From CAXXXW01 sp963665555 (GTDB taxonomy: Bacteria; Pseudomonadota; Alphaproteobacteria; Thalassobaculales; Thalassobaculaceae): DNA of 64,000 nt. The notes beneath the pieces were generated by a model. It was not told the DNA's origin. It ran no database searches and saw only the letters and a program-made list of their open reading frames with translations. Below are positions 45,475-54,277 of the stretch, piece by piece (position 1 is the stretch's first letter; each line of letters opens with the position of its first letter). The stretch lies in the NCBI GenBank assembly GCA_963665555.2, contig OY762308.1, positions 806,001-870,000 of the forward strand. The letters are read 5' to 3'. The translations under genes were made by a program, and so were the position numbers.

Positions 45475-45771
45475 ATGGCCTTCGCCGCCTTCGACACCTA
45501 CGCCGCCGCCAAGGCGCTCCGGGAAGCGGGGTTCGACGAGCGCCAGGCGGAGGCCGCCGTCGTCATGGTCCGCGACGCGATGACCGAAGGCGTCGCCTCC
45601 AAAAACGACATCGCCCGCCTCGAGGACCGTCTGGACAACATGGAGGAGCGGATGAAGGACATGGCGAGCAAGGCCGACCTCACCGCCCTCGAAACCCGCC
45701 TGACCAACAGGTTCTACGCCGCCGTCGGGATCGGCGTCGGCGTCATGGTCGCCGCGATGAAGCTGCTTTAG
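45475..45771 (+). CDS. DUF1640/CCDC90-like coiled-coil membrane protein
   Basis: A 98-aa protein. Residues 5-38 (FDTYAAAKALREAGFDERQ, then VVMVRDAMTEG) match the start of DUF1640 proteins, related to the mitochondrial MCUR1/CCDC90 family. A coiled coil follows (DIARLEDRLDNMEERMKDMA) and a C-terminal membrane helix (FYAAVGIGVGVMVAAMKLL) ends at the stop. The role is unknown, perhaps membrane scaffolding. GGGAGAAC precedes the ATG. Confidence 0.75.
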   Translation: MAFAAFDTYAAAKALREAGFDERQAEAAVVMVRDAMTEGVASKNDIARLEDRLDNMEERMKDMASKADLTALETRLTNRFYAAVGIGVGVMVAAMKLL

Positions 45772-45810
45772 GCCGGACCGGGCCGTCCGCCGGCGCGAAG
45801 GGGAACGGCC

Positions 45811-46977
45811 ATGAAGATCGCCTCGGTGACCGCCCGCTGGCTGCGCGTGCCGATCCCGGAGGAGCGGCGCCACCGCTCCGATTTCGGCGTGGTCTCCACC
45901 TTCGACATGACGCTGGTGCGGATCGAGACCGACGCCGGCATCGTCGGCCATGGCGAGGCCAAGGCGACCGTCGCCAGCGCCGGCGACAACCGCGCGCTCG
46001 CGCTCATGGTCGAGCGCGAACTCGGCCCCGCCCTGGTCGGCGAGGACCCGCGCGACATAAACCGCCACTGGGAGAACATGTACAGCGGCTCGCGCGGCCA
46101 TTACGCGCTGGACCGGGGCCATGTCTTCCCGGTGCTGGGGCGGCGCGGGATCACGGTCTCGGCGATCAGCGGGATCGACATGGCGCTGTGGGACATCCTG
46201 GGCCAGTCCCTCGGCGCGCCGGTGTGGCGGCTGCTCGGCGGGCGCCGCCGCCCGCGGATGCCGGCCTACGCCTCCGGCGGCTGGGCGCCGGCGGAGACGA
46301 TCGGCGCGCAGCTCCGCTCCTATATCGACCGGGGCGGCTTCGGGGCGGTGAAGATGCGCGTCGGCGCCGCCGACGGCGAGGCGCGCCACTCCGCCGCCCG
46401 CGTCCGCGCCGCGCGCGAGGCGCTCGGCCCCGGGATCGACATCATGTGCGACGCCCACGGCACCTTCGCGGTCGCCGAGGCCAAGCGGTTCTGCCGGCTG
46501 GTCGCGGACTGCGACATCGCCTGGTTCGAGGAGCCGGTGGTCGCCGACGACAAGCGCGGCCTGGCCGAGGTGCGGGCGTCCACCGACATCCCGATCGCCA
46601 CGGGCGAGAGCGAGCAGACGCGCTTCGCCTTCCGCGACCTCGCCGAACTGCGCGCGGCCGACATTTTCCAGCCGGACCTCGCGATCTGCGGCGGGATTAC
46701 CGAGGCGATGCGCATCGCCGCCATCGCCAGCGCCTGGAACCTGCGCCTCGCGCCGCATCTCTGGGGCGGGGCCTTGATGTTCGCGGCCGGGCTGCACGTG
46801 TCGGCGGCCTCGCCGGCGGCGCACATCCTGGAGTTTTCGCTCGGCGCCAACCCGCTGCTGTTCGAACTGTCGCGCACGCCGCCGGTCTCGCGCGACGGCA
46901 TGGTGGACATCCCCGACGCGCCGGGTCTCGGCGTGGAGATCGACGAGGACTTCGCCGCCCGTTACGCGGTGGCGTAG
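45811..46977 (+). CDS. Mandelate racemase / muconate-lactonizing enzyme family protein
   Basis: A 388-aa enolase-superfamily enzyme that would abstract a proton alpha to a carboxylate. Metal ligands are visible as Asp in IMCDAHGTF, Glu in AWFEEPVV and Glu in ATGESEQTRF. The catalytic base region reads VKMRVG (KxR rather than KxK), and a late His lies in RLAPHLWGG. KxR enzymes are mostly sugar-acid dehydratases, so a dehydratase is likely; the substrate is open. No sugar transporter is nearby. Confidence 0.85.
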   Translation: MKIASVTARWLRVPIPEERRHRSDFGVVSTFDMTLVRIETDAGIVGHGEAKATVASAGDNRALALMVERELGPALVGEDPRDINRHWENMYSGSRGHYALDRGHVFPVLGRRGITVSAISGIDMALWDILGQSLGAPVWRLLGGRRRPRMPAYASGGWAPAETIGAQLRSYIDRGGFGAVKMRVGAADGEARHSAARVRAAREALGPGIDIMCDAHGTFAVAEAKRFCRLVADCDIAWFEEPVVADDKRGLAEVRASTDIPIATGESEQTRFAFRDLAELRAADIFQPDLAICGGITEAMRIAAIASAWNLRLAPHLWGGALMFAAGLHVSAASPAAHILEFSLGANPLLFELSRTPPVSRDGMVDIPDAPGLGVEIDEDFAARYAVA

Positions 46978-47029
46978 CCGCGCGCGGCGCGGCTGGCGCG
47001 GGGGCCGCGCGGGCGCTATACCCGCGCCC

Positions 47030-48949
47030 ATGATCCGCATCCGCGAGATGACCTTCCGCGTCGCCGGGCGGCCGCTGTTCGAGGGCGCGTCGGCGACGAT
47101 TCCGGCCGGGCGCAAGGCCGGTCTGGTCGGGCGCAACGGGACCGGCAAGACGACGCTGCTCCGCCTGCTGGCCGGCGAGGCGTCGCCCGACGAGGGCGAG
47201 ATCGCCTTCGACGGCCTCTCCGGCCTGCCCAACCCCGTCGGGACGGTGCGCCAGGAGGCGCCGGGCGGCGACGCGACGCCGCTCGATTTCGCGCTCGCCG
47301 CCGACGCCGAGCGCGACCGCCTGCTGCGCGCCGCCGAGACCGAGGCCGATCCCGCCCGCGTCGCCGAAATCCAGACCCGGCTCGCCGACATCGCCGCCCA
47401 TTCCGCCCCGGCGCGGGCGGCCGCGATCCTCGCCGGGCTGGGCTTCGACGCCGGGGCCCAGGCCCGCCCGCTGGAAAGCTTCTCCGGCGGCTGGCGGATG
47501 CGGGCCGCCATCGCGGCGCTGCTGTTCTCCCGCCCGGCGGTGCTGCTGCTCGACGAGCCGACCAACCATCTCGACCTGGAGGCGGCGATGTGGCTGGAGC
47601 GCCACCTGCGCGGCTACCGGGGAACCGCCATCGTCGTCAGCCACGACCGCGACCTGCTGAACCGCGCGGTGGACGGCGTGCTGCACCTGGAGGACCGCAA
47701 GCTCTCCTGGTATCCCGGCGGGTACGACCGTTTCGAGCGGACCCGCGCGGAGCGGCTGGCGCTGCGCGAGGCCGAGGCGCGCAAGCAGGCGGCGCGGCGC
47801 CGGCACATGCAAGTCTTCATCGACCGCTTCCGCTACAAGGCCAGCAAGGCGCGCCAGGTCCAGAGCCGGCTGAAGGCGCTGGAGCGGATGGCGGAAATCC
47901 CGCCGCCGCCGGAGGAGCCGGCCGCCGTGTTCCGCTTCCCGGAGCCGGAGCCGCTGGCGCCGCCGCTCGTGACGCTCGACGATGTCGCGGCCGGCTACGA
48001 GCCGGGCAGGCCGGTGCTGCGCGGGCTGGACCTCCGCCTCGACGGCGACGACCGGATCGGCCTGCTGGGCCGCAACGGCAACGGCAAGACGACGCTGGCG
48101 CGGCTGTTCGCCGGCCGGCTGCCGGCCATGGCGGGGGAGGCGCGGCGCGCCGCCCGGCTCAGGGTCGGGTTCTTCGCCCAGCACGTGATCGACGACCTGG
48201 AGCCGGAGCGGACGGCGTGGGAGCATCTGGCGCGGCTCCTGCCCGGCGCGCCGGCGGACCGGGTTCGCGCCCGGCTCGGCGGCGTCGGCCTGGTGGGGGA
48301 GCGGCAGACGACACCCGCGAGGAACCTTTCCGGCGGCGAGAGGGCGCGGCTCGCCATCGCGCTGGTCGCGCATGGCGACCCGCATGTGCTGATCCTCGAC
48401 GAGCCGACTAACCATCTCGACATCGACGCCCGCGACGCCCTGGTCCGGGCGCTGAACGATTTCGCGGGCGCCGTCATCGTTATCAGCCACGACCGCCGCC
48501 TGCTGGAGCTGACCGTCGATCGCCTCTGGCTGGTCGCCGGCGGGACGGCGCGGCCCTTCGACGGCGACCTCGCGGACTACGAGAGCGCGCTCCGGGCGGA
48601 GGACGCGGCCCCGCGCGAGGGCGCGCCGGCGACGGCCCGCTCGCGCGCCGGGCGCAGGGAGGCGCGCCGCGCCGCCGCCGGACGGCGCGAGGAGACCGCC
48701 GGCCCGCGCCGGGCCGCGCGCGAGGCCGAGGCCGCGCTGGAACGACTGTCGGCGCGCCGCGCGGACCTGCTGGAGCGCCTCGCCGACCCCGCGACCTACG
48801 AGGAGGCCGGGACGGCGCGGCTCAAGGCGCTTATGCTGGAGAAGGATACGGTCGAGCGCGGGATCGCGGCGGCGGAGGCGGCGTGGCTGGAGGCCTCGGA
48901 GGCGCTCGAAGCCGCCGGGTCCCGCCGGGCGGCGGAAGCGGCGGAATAG
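47030..48949 (+). CDS. ABC-F family ATPase (Uup/YheS-like)
   Basis: A 639-aa soluble protein with two ABC domains and no membrane part. Walker A motifs are GRNGTGKTTLL and GRNGNGKTTLA, signatures FSGGWRMR and LSGGERAR, Walker B LLLDEPTNHLD and LILDEPTNHLD. The inter-domain linker (ERLALREAEARKQAARRRHM) is helical and basic. After about residue 530 there is a charged coiled-coil tail as in Uup and YheS. ABC-F proteins act on the ribosome E site or in replication repair; which one applies here is uncertain. Confidence 0.9.
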   Translation: MIRIREMTFRVAGRPLFEGASATIPAGRKAGLVGRNGTGKTTLLRLLAGEASPDEGEIAFDGLSGLPNPVGTVRQEAPGGDATPLDFALAADAERDRLLRAAETEADPARVAEIQTRLADIAAHSAPARAAAILAGLGFDAGAQARPLESFSGGWRMRAAIAALLFSRPAVLLLDEPTNHLDLEAAMWLERHLRGYRGTAIVVSHDRDLLNRAVDGVLHLEDRKLSWYPGGYDRFERTRAERLALREAEARKQAARRRHMQVFIDRFRYKASKARQVQSRLKALERMAEIPPPPEEPAAVFRFPEPEPLAPPLVTLDDVAAGYEPGRPVLRGLDLRLDGDDRIGLLGRNGNGKTTLARLFAGRLPAMAGEARRAARLRVGFFAQHVIDDLEPERTAWEHLARLLPGAPADRVRARLGGVGLVGERQTTPARNLSGGERARLAIALVAHGDPHVLILDEPTNHLDIDARDALVRALNDFAGAVIVISHDRRLLELTVDRLWLVAGGTARPFDGDLADYESALRAEDAAPREGAPATARSRAGRREARRAAAGRREETAGPRRAAREAEAALERLSARRADLLERLADPATYEEAGTARLKALMLEKDTVERGIAAAEAAWLEASEALEAAGSRRAAEAAE

Positions 48950-48960
48950 GAGGGACGGGG

Positions 48961-49569
48961 ATGACGGTTTCGATCCCGGAGGCGCGGCGGCGGGCGGTGG
49001 CGGAGACGGTCGCGCGCATCCGCGCGCGCGCCGGGCCGGACGGCGCGCCCGACCGGGCGGCGCTCGAAGAGATGGCGGCGGAGCTCGGCCGGCTGGCGGC
49101 GCGGGCGGACCTGTTCCCGCGCGCCGCGTTTCCCGCCACCGGCGACGAGGACGCGGACACGCACGAACTCTCCCGCGATCCCGGCGGCCGGCTGGCGCTC
49201 TACCTCTTCTCCGGCGGCTCGGTGGCCGAGACGCCGCCGCACGACCACGCGACCTGGGCGCTTATCGCCGGGGTCGAGGGGGAGGAGCACAACCGGATCT
49301 ACCGCCGGCTCGACGACGGCTCGGTTCCCGGCCGGGGCCGGATCGAACGCGCGCGGGAGGTCTCCGTCGGCCCCGGCGACGCGCTCGCGCTGGCTGTCGA
49401 GGATGTGCACTCGATCCACGCCCGGCCCGGCGCGCCGCTGCTCCACCTCCACCTGTACGGCGTCGCCCTGGAGTTGCAGGCCGGGCGCGTGCGGTTCGAC
49501 ATGTCCAACGGGACGACGGCGCCCTACGGTTTCGGGGACGCCGGCGCGAGCGGGGAGACGGACGGATGA
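48961..49569 (+). CDS. Thiol dioxygenase (cysteine dioxygenase-type cupin)
   Basis: A 202-aa non-haem iron cupin. The three-histidine iron site is readable as H94 and H96 in PPHDHATWA and H150 in VEDVHSIHA, with spacing as in cysteine dioxygenase (86, 88, 140). Bacterial relatives oxidise cysteine or 3-mercaptopropionate to sulfinates; the residue that distinguishes them was not identified. Its stop overlaps the rhodanese start (ATGA), so they are one unit for thiol oxidation or sulfur salvage. Confidence 0.82.
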   Translation: MTVSIPEARRRAVAETVARIRARAGPDGAPDRAALEEMAAELGRLAARADLFPRAAFPATGDEDADTHELSRDPGGRLALYLFSGGSVAETPPHDHATWALIAGVEGEEHNRIYRRLDDGSVPGRGRIERAREVSVGPGDALALAVEDVHSIHARPGAPLLHLHLYGVALELQAGRVRFDMSNGTTAPYGFGDAGASGETDG

Positions 49570-51170
49570 CGAAAACGGTTTCCGCGGCCGAACTGTCGGC
49601 CCGGATCGGGAGCGGCGGGGAACTGGCGCTCATCGACGCGCGCGAGGAGGGGGATTTCGGGCGCCGCCACATCCTGCTCTGCGCCAACATCCCGCTGAGC
49701 CATCTGGAGCTTCGCGCGGCCGACGCGATCCCCCGCAAGGCCGCGCCGGTCGTGTTCTGCGACAACGGCGGCGGCGAGGCGGCGCGGGCGGCGGCGCGGC
49801 TGGCGGCGTTCGGCTACACGGACGTCGCCGTCCTCGACGGCGGGATGGACGCCTGGGCGGCGGAGGGGCTGGAGCTTTTCAGCGGCCTCAACGTGCCGAG
49901 CAAGGCGTTCGGCGAATTCGTCGAACACGCCTGCGGCACGCCCTCGGTCTCGGCGGACGAGTTGAAGGCGATGATGGATTCGGGCGAGGACCTGGTCGTG
50001 CTCGACTCCCGGCCGATGGACGAGTTCCGCGCCATGAGCATCCCGACCGGGATCGACATGCCCGGGGCCGAACTCGTGCTGCGCGTGCAGGAGGCCGCGC
50101 CCGACCCCGCGACGACCGTGGTGGTCAACTGCGCCGGCCGCACCCGCAGCATCATCGGCGCCCAGTCGCTGATCGACGCCGGCGTGCCGAACCGCGTGGC
50201 CGCGCTCAGGAACGGCACGATGGGCTGGCACCTCGCGGGCTACGAACTGGAGCGCGGCCAGGAGCGCGCGGCGCCGGAGCCGTCGGCGGACGGGCTGCGG
50301 ATCGCGCGCGCCCGCGCCGGGGCGGCGGCGGCGCGGTTCGGCGTCGAACGGATCGACGCGGCCACGCTCGACGCATGGCGGGCCGAGGCGGCGGAGCGGA
50401 CGCTCTACATCCTCGACGTGGGCACGGCGGAGGAGTTCGCCGCCGGGCATATCGCCGACTCCCGCCACGCGCCGGGCGGGCAGCTGGTGCAGGCGACCGA
50501 CGCCCATGTCGCCGTCCAGGGCGCGCGCGTCGTGCTGGTGGACGACCTCGCGGTCCGCGCGCTTATGACCGCCGGCTGGCTGGTCCAGCTCGGCTGGTGC
50601 AAGCCGTATGTGCTCGATTCCGGCCTCGACGGGCAGGCGATCCTGCGGGGGCCGCGCGCGGCGCCGGCCTTCGGCCTCGGCCCCGGCGGCGCGGCGGGGA
50701 TTACGCCGCGCGAGGCGCTTGCCGCCCAGGCCGCCGGCGCGACGCTGGTCGACCTGCAACGCAGCCTCGACCACCGCCGCCGGCGCCCGCGCGGGGCGCG
50801 TTTCGGCATCCGCGCGCGCCTGGCCGGGGACCTGCGGGCGGCCGGCGTCGCGGGGCCGGTCGTGCTCGCCTCGCCCGACGGCGCGCTGGCCGAACTGGCG
50901 GCGGCGGACCTGGCCGCGGCGGGCCGCGACGCGCGCTTCGTCGCCGGCGGCAACGCCGCCTGGGAGGCGGCCGGCCTCCCGCTGGACGAGGGCGAGGCGG
51001 GGATGGAGCCGGTTTCCGCGCTCGAGGACGCCTATCTCCGCGCCTACGACCGTAGCGACCCGGCGGAGGCGGAGCGGGCGATGAACGAATACCTCGAATG
51101 GGAGATCGCGCTGGTCGAGCAGATCGGCCGGCCCGGCGGGATCGCGTTCAGGACCCGGCCGGCCGCCTGA
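49566..51170 (+). CDS. Four-domain rhodanese-like sulfurtransferase
   Basis: A 534-aa cytosolic protein made of four rhodanese folds (about residues 5-105, 125-235, 260-360 and 380-480). Domains 1 and 2 keep the persulfide cysteine (C65 in VVFCDNGGG, C189 in VVNCAGRTRS). Domains 3 and 4 have lost it (VVLVDDLAV and VVLASPDGA), so they are probably structural. Rhodaneses carry sulfane sulfur; pairing with a thiol dioxygenase suggests sulfite or persulfide metabolism. Its 3' end overlaps the convergent modC by 23 bp. Confidence 0.87.
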   Translation: MTKTVSAAELSARIGSGGELALIDAREEGDFGRRHILLCANIPLSHLELRAADAIPRKAAPVVFCDNGGGEAARAAARLAAFGYTDVAVLDGGMDAWAAEGLELFSGLNVPSKAFGEFVEHACGTPSVSADELKAMMDSGEDLVVLDSRPMDEFRAMSIPTGIDMPGAELVLRVQEAAPDPATTVVVNCAGRTRSIIGAQSLIDAGVPNRVAALRNGTMGWHLAGYELERGQERAAPEPSADGLRIARARAGAAAARFGVERIDAATLDAWRAEAAERTLYILDVGTAEEFAAGHIADSRHAPGGQLVQATDAHVAVQGARVVLVDDLAVRALMTAGWLVQLGWCKPYVLDSGLDGQAILRGPRAAPAFGLGPGGAAGITPREALAAQAAGATLVDLQRSLDHRRRRPRGARFGIRARLAGDLRAAGVAGPVVLASPDGALAELAAADLAAAGRDARFVAGGNAAWEAAGLPLDEGEAGMEPVSALEDAYLRAYDRSDPAEAERAMNEYLEWEIALVEQIGRPGGIAFRTRPAA

Positions 51171-52254
51171 CCCCCAGCGACGCCCGGTCGATCGAGGCGG
51201 CCTTGACCATCGCGTGGACCTCCATGCCGGGGGCGAGCGCGAGGGCGTCGGCGCTGCGCCGCGTCAGGCGGGCGCGGAGCGCGGCGCGGCCCGCCGCCAG
51301 CCCGATCTCGACATAGGGGCCGTCCGCCGGCCCGACCTCCGTCACGCGCGCGGGGATCACGTTCAGGATGCTGACGGCGCCCGGCGGTTCCAGCGCGATC
51401 GACACGTCGCGCGCGCGCACGCGCAGCCGGACCCGGGTCCCCACCGGCGCGTCGGGGGCCGGCGTCCAGATCGCGCCGCCGTCGAAATCGAGGCGCGCCA
51501 GCGCGAAGGCCTCGTCCCGCGCCCCGACCCGGCAGGAGAGCACCGCGCCCGCCCCGTCGGCCCCGTCCGCGCCGTCCGCCGGGCCGGGGTCGAGCCGGCC
51601 GGCCACCTCCTCCACGGGTCCCGCCGCGACGGTCCGGCCCTCGGACAGCAGGACCATCGTGTCGGCCAGCCGCAGCACCTCGTCCATCCGGTGCGAGACA
51701 TAGACCACCGGGATGTCCAGCGCCTCGCGCAGGCGGGCGAGGTAGGGCAGGATGTCGGCGCGCCGCGCGTCGTCCAGCGAGGCCAGCGGCTCGTCCATCA
51801 GCAGGATGCCCGGCCCCGACAGCAGGGCGCGGCCGATCGCCGCCCGCTGGCGCTCGCCGCCGGAAAGCGAGGCCGGCCGGCGGTCCAGCAGCCCGCCCAG
51901 GCCGAGCAGCGCGACCGTCTCGTCGAAGCCCGGCCGCGCCCCGCCGCCGCGCCGCCCGTAAAGCAGGTTGCGCCGCACCGTCATGTGCGGGAACAGCCGC
52001 CCCTCCTGGAACACATAGCCAAGCCGCCGCCGCGCCGTCGGCGTATCGATCCCGGCGGCGGAATCGAACAGCGCCCGGCCGGAGACCGCGATCCGCCCCC
52101 GGTCCGGCCGGACCAGCCCGGCGATGGCGTTCACGACCGTGGTCTTGCCCGAACCGGACCGCCCGAACAGCGCCGTCACCCCGTTCGACGGGGCGGAAAA
52201 GGCGGCTTCGAGCCGGAAACCGCCCCGGTCGAGCGCGATATCGACCTCGATCAC
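51148..52254 (-). CDS. modC: Molybdate ABC transporter ATP-binding protein
   Basis: A 368-aa ATPase. Walker A is FGRSGSGKTTVV, the signature LSGGERQRAAIGRAL, Walker B LLMDEPLASLDD, and the H-loop VSHRMDEV. After about residue 230 a regulatory TOBE/Mop-type domain follows (VSILNVIPARVTEVG, ALRARLTRRSADALAL), typical of ModC and able to bind oxyanion. The GTG start overlaps the modB stop (GTGA). Repeated DGADGADGAG in the linker is unusual. It is the last gene of the modABC unit. Confidence 0.92.
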   Translation of the reverse strand: MIEVDIALDRGGFRLEAAFSAPSNGVTALFGRSGSGKTTVVNAIAGLVRPDRGRIAVSGRALFDSAAGIDTPTARRRLGYVFQEGRLFPHMTVRRNLLYGRRGGGARPGFDETVALLGLGGLLDRRPASLSGGERQRAAIGRALLSGPGILLMDEPLASLDDARRADILPYLARLREALDIPVVYVSHRMDEVLRLADTMVLLSEGRTVAAGPVEEVAGRLDPGPADGADGADGAGAVLSCRVGARDEAFALARLDFDGGAIWTPAPDAPVGTRVRLRVRARDVSIALEPPGAVSILNVIPARVTEVGPADGPYVEIGLAAGRAALRARLTRRSADALALAPGMEVHAMVKAASIDRASLGVRRPAGS

Positions 52255-52961
52255 CGGGGCGGCTCCGCCGCCGCGCCGAGCTTGCGCGCCAGACGGCGCG
52301 ACAGGAACTCCGAGGCCACCAGCGCCAGCAGCGCCACCGCCACCGAAATCAGCGCCAGCCGGATCCCCGGCGTCGGGTCGCCCGGAACCTGCGTCACGCT
52401 GTAGAGCGCCAGCGGGAGCGTCCGGGTCTCGCCGGGGATGTTGGAGACGAAGGTGATCGTCGCCCCGAACTCCCCCAGGCTCCGCGCGAAGGCGAGGATG
52501 GCGCCGGTCATGATTCCCGGCAGGCAGAGCGGCAGCGTAACGGTCGCGAACACCCGCGCCCCGCCCGCGCCGAGCGTGCGGGCGGCGTCCTCCAGCCCGC
52601 GGTCCATGGTCTCCAGAGACAGCCGCGCCGCGCGCACCATCAGCGGGAACGCCATCACCGCCGCCGCCGCCGCCGCGCCGCGCCAGCTGAAGGCGAGCGT
52701 CACGCCGAAGGCGTCGTACAGCCAGGCGCCGACGATCCCCTTGCGCCCCAGCAGCACCAGCAGCCCGTAGCCCACCGCGACGGGCGGCAGGACCAGCGGC
52801 AGGTGGACGATCCCGTCCAGCAGCCACTTGCCCGGAAAGGACCGGCGCGCCAGCAGCCAGGCGACCGCCAGCCCCGCCGGCAGGCAGACCAGCACGCTCC
52901 AGAACCCGACCTTGAGGCTGAGGCGCAGCGCCTCGATCTCCAGCGGCGTGAGCGCGAACAT
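52251..52961 (-). CDS. modB: Molybdate ABC transporter permease
   Basis: A 236-aa inner-membrane protein with about five membrane segments. The typical coupling loop LEDAARTLGAGGARVFATVTLP (outline, about residues 130-151) and FARSLGEFGATITFVSNIPGE near 170-190 are diagnostic of ModB. It forms the homodimeric channel for molybdate (or tungstate) with ModC. It starts 4 bp after the modA stop. Confidence 0.93.
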   Translation of the reverse strand: MFALTPLEIEALRLSLKVGFWSVLVCLPAGLAVAWLLARRSFPGKWLLDGIVHLPLVLPPVAVGYGLLVLLGRKGIVGAWLYDAFGVTLAFSWRGAAAAAAVMAFPLMVRAARLSLETMDRGLEDAARTLGAGGARVFATVTLPLCLPGIMTGAILAFARSLGEFGATITFVSNIPGETRTLPLALYSVTQVPGDPTPGIRLALISVAVALLALVASEFLSRRLARKLGAAAEPPR

Positions 52962-52965
52962 CCCC

Positions 52966-53772
52966 TCAGTCCGTCCCGAACCCGCGCGCGGCGAAGACGC
53001 GCCGCCCCTCCTCCGACAGCAGGAAGGCCATGAAGGCGGCGGCGGCCGGGCGGTCCGCCGCGTCCGCCAGCAGCGCCAGCGGATAGACGATCGGCGGGTG
53101 CGCGTCCGCCGGCACGGTCCAGAGCGCGCGCACGCCCTTCGAGGCCAGCGCGTCCGTCCGGTAGACCAGGCCCAGCGGCGCCTCGCCCCGCTCCACCAGG
53201 AACAGCGCGCCGCGCACATTCGCCGCCTCGGCGAGCCGGCCGCGCAGCGCCGCCCACGCGCCGAGGCTTTCGAGCGCGCGGCGGGCGTAGATCCCGGCCG
53301 GCACCGCCGTCGTCTCCGCCACCGCGAGCCGCCCGCCGGCCAGCGCCGGCGCGATCCCGGCCGCGTCCGCGACCGGAGCGGCCGGCGGCGCGTCCTCCGG
53401 CGCGACGAGGACGAGCCGGTTGGAGAGGTAGTCGCGCCGTTCGGCGACGCGCCCGGCCGCGTCGGCCGCGTCCATCCAGCCCGGATTGGCCGAAAGGAAC
53501 AGCGCCGCCGGCGCGCCGTCGATTATCTGGCGGGCCAGCGCGGGGGAGGCGGCGTAAACGCCCTCGACCCGCGCGCCGGAGGGCGGCGCGAAAGCGGCGA
53601 TCGCCGCCTCCATCGCGTCGCGCGCGCTCGCCGCCGCCATGACCAGCACCCGCTCGCCCGCGCCGGCCCCGGCGGGCGCCGCGAGGACGGCGGCCAGCGC
53701 CGCGACGACGGCGAGAGCGGCGCCGCCGGCGCGGCGGCGGGTGGCGAGGCGGGCGGTCGGGGGTCGCGCCAT
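52966..53772 (-). CDS. modA: Molybdate-binding periplasmic protein
   Basis: A 268-aa binding protein. A basic start and hydrophobic run (AALAVVAALAAVLAAPAGAGAG, outline of residues 19-40) form the signal peptide. The mature protein shows ModA blocks: VMAAASARDAMEAAI (oxyanion-contact Ser), FLSANPGWMD, LSNRLVLVAPE, and GLVYRTDAL near 210. The ATG at 53772 is chosen because it gives a proper signal peptide. A ModE-type operator lies 83-106 bp upstream. Confidence 0.92.
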   Translation of the reverse strand: MARPPTARLATRRRAGGAALAVVAALAAVLAAPAGAGAGERVLVMAAASARDAMEAAIAAFAPPSGARVEGVYAASPALARQIIDGAPAALFLSANPGWMDAADAAGRVAERRDYLSNRLVLVAPEDAPPAAPVADAAGIAPALAGGRLAVAETTAVPAGIYARRALESLGAWAALRGRLAEAANVRGALFLVERGEAPLGLVYRTDALASKGVRALWTVPADAHPPIVYPLALLADAADRPAAAAFMAFLLSEEGRRVFAARGFGTD

Positions 53773-53824
53773 CGCGGCAAGGCTCCGAATTCCGCGCCGG
53801 TCCGCCCGGCGCCGGTCCGCGCCG

Positions 53825-53853
53825 CCTATAGCCCCGGGGCCGGGCGCGCGCAA
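53825..53853 (-). promoter_or_regulatory. Candidate modABC promoter
   Basis: On the minus strand TTGCGC (53848-53853) and TATAGG (53825-53830) are 17 bp apart. The -35 box is weak and the -10 moderate. It abuts the ModE-type operator by 1 bp on the upstream side, so bound ModE could contact or block polymerase. Confidence 0.35.
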
Positions 53854-53854
53854 C

Positions 53855-53878
53855 CGTTATGTTTCGTCGAGCATAACG
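53855..53878. promoter_or_regulatory. ModE-type molybdate operator
   Basis: CGTTATG (53855-53861) and CATAACG (53872-53878) are exact inverted repeats separated by 10 bp. This matches the known E. coli modABC operator layout (CGTTATA, 10 bp, CATAACG) in both arms and spacing. It lies between modE and modA and overlaps the last codons and stop of modE. Molybdate-dependent repression of modABC is therefore likely. Confidence 0.75.
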
Positions 53879-54246
53879 CCGCCGGAACCGGGCGCCGCCG
53901 CGCGTTCGGGGTCGCGCAGCAGCGGCGCGAAGGCCGCCATGTCGTCCGCGACGCTCCCGGCCGCCTTGGCCTCGATGGCGTGGTAGCGGGCGAGCACCTC
54001 GCGGCCGAGGTCGCTCAGCGCCGCGCCGCCGCCGCCGCGCCCGCCGGCGGTCTTGACCACCAGCGGCGCGACGAAATCGGCGTTCATGCGGTCCACCAGG
54101 CCCCAGGCGCGGCGGTAGGACATCCGCATCTCGCGCGCGGCCGCCGAGATCGAGCCGGCGCGGCCGATCGCCTCCAGCAGGGCGGCCTTGCCGGGGCCGA
54201 TCGCCACCGCGGCGCCGATCAGCAGGCGGATGCGGGGCGGCCTCAT
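53857..54246 (-). CDS. modE: ModE-type regulator, single DNA-binding domain
   Basis: A 129-aa LysR-like winged-helix protein. LLEAIGRAGSISAAAREMRM, SYRRAWGLVDRMNADF and VVKTAGGRGGGGAALSDLG are the hallmark ModE N-domain. The two TOBE molybdate-binding domains of full ModE (about 262 aa) are absent, so metal sensing must come from elsewhere or be lost. Its last codons form half of the downstream operator. It is 85 bp upstream of modA on the same strand and 31 bp downstream of metC. Confidence 0.88.
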   Translation of the reverse strand: MRPPRIRLLIGAAVAIGPGKAALLEAIGRAGSISAAAREMRMSYRRAWGLVDRMNADFVAPLVVKTAGGRGGGGAALSDLGREVLARYHAIEAKAAGSVADDMAAFAPLLRDPERAAAPGSGGVMLDET

Positions 54247-54277
54247 CGCGCCCGTCGCGCGCGCCCGGACCGCCGCC

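Noticed and set aside
51148..51170. Overlap of the rhodanese and modC 3' ends as evidence of a wrong stop
   Set aside because: Both proteins keep normal family-like ends. Convergent overlaps of about 20 bp are common in compact genomes.
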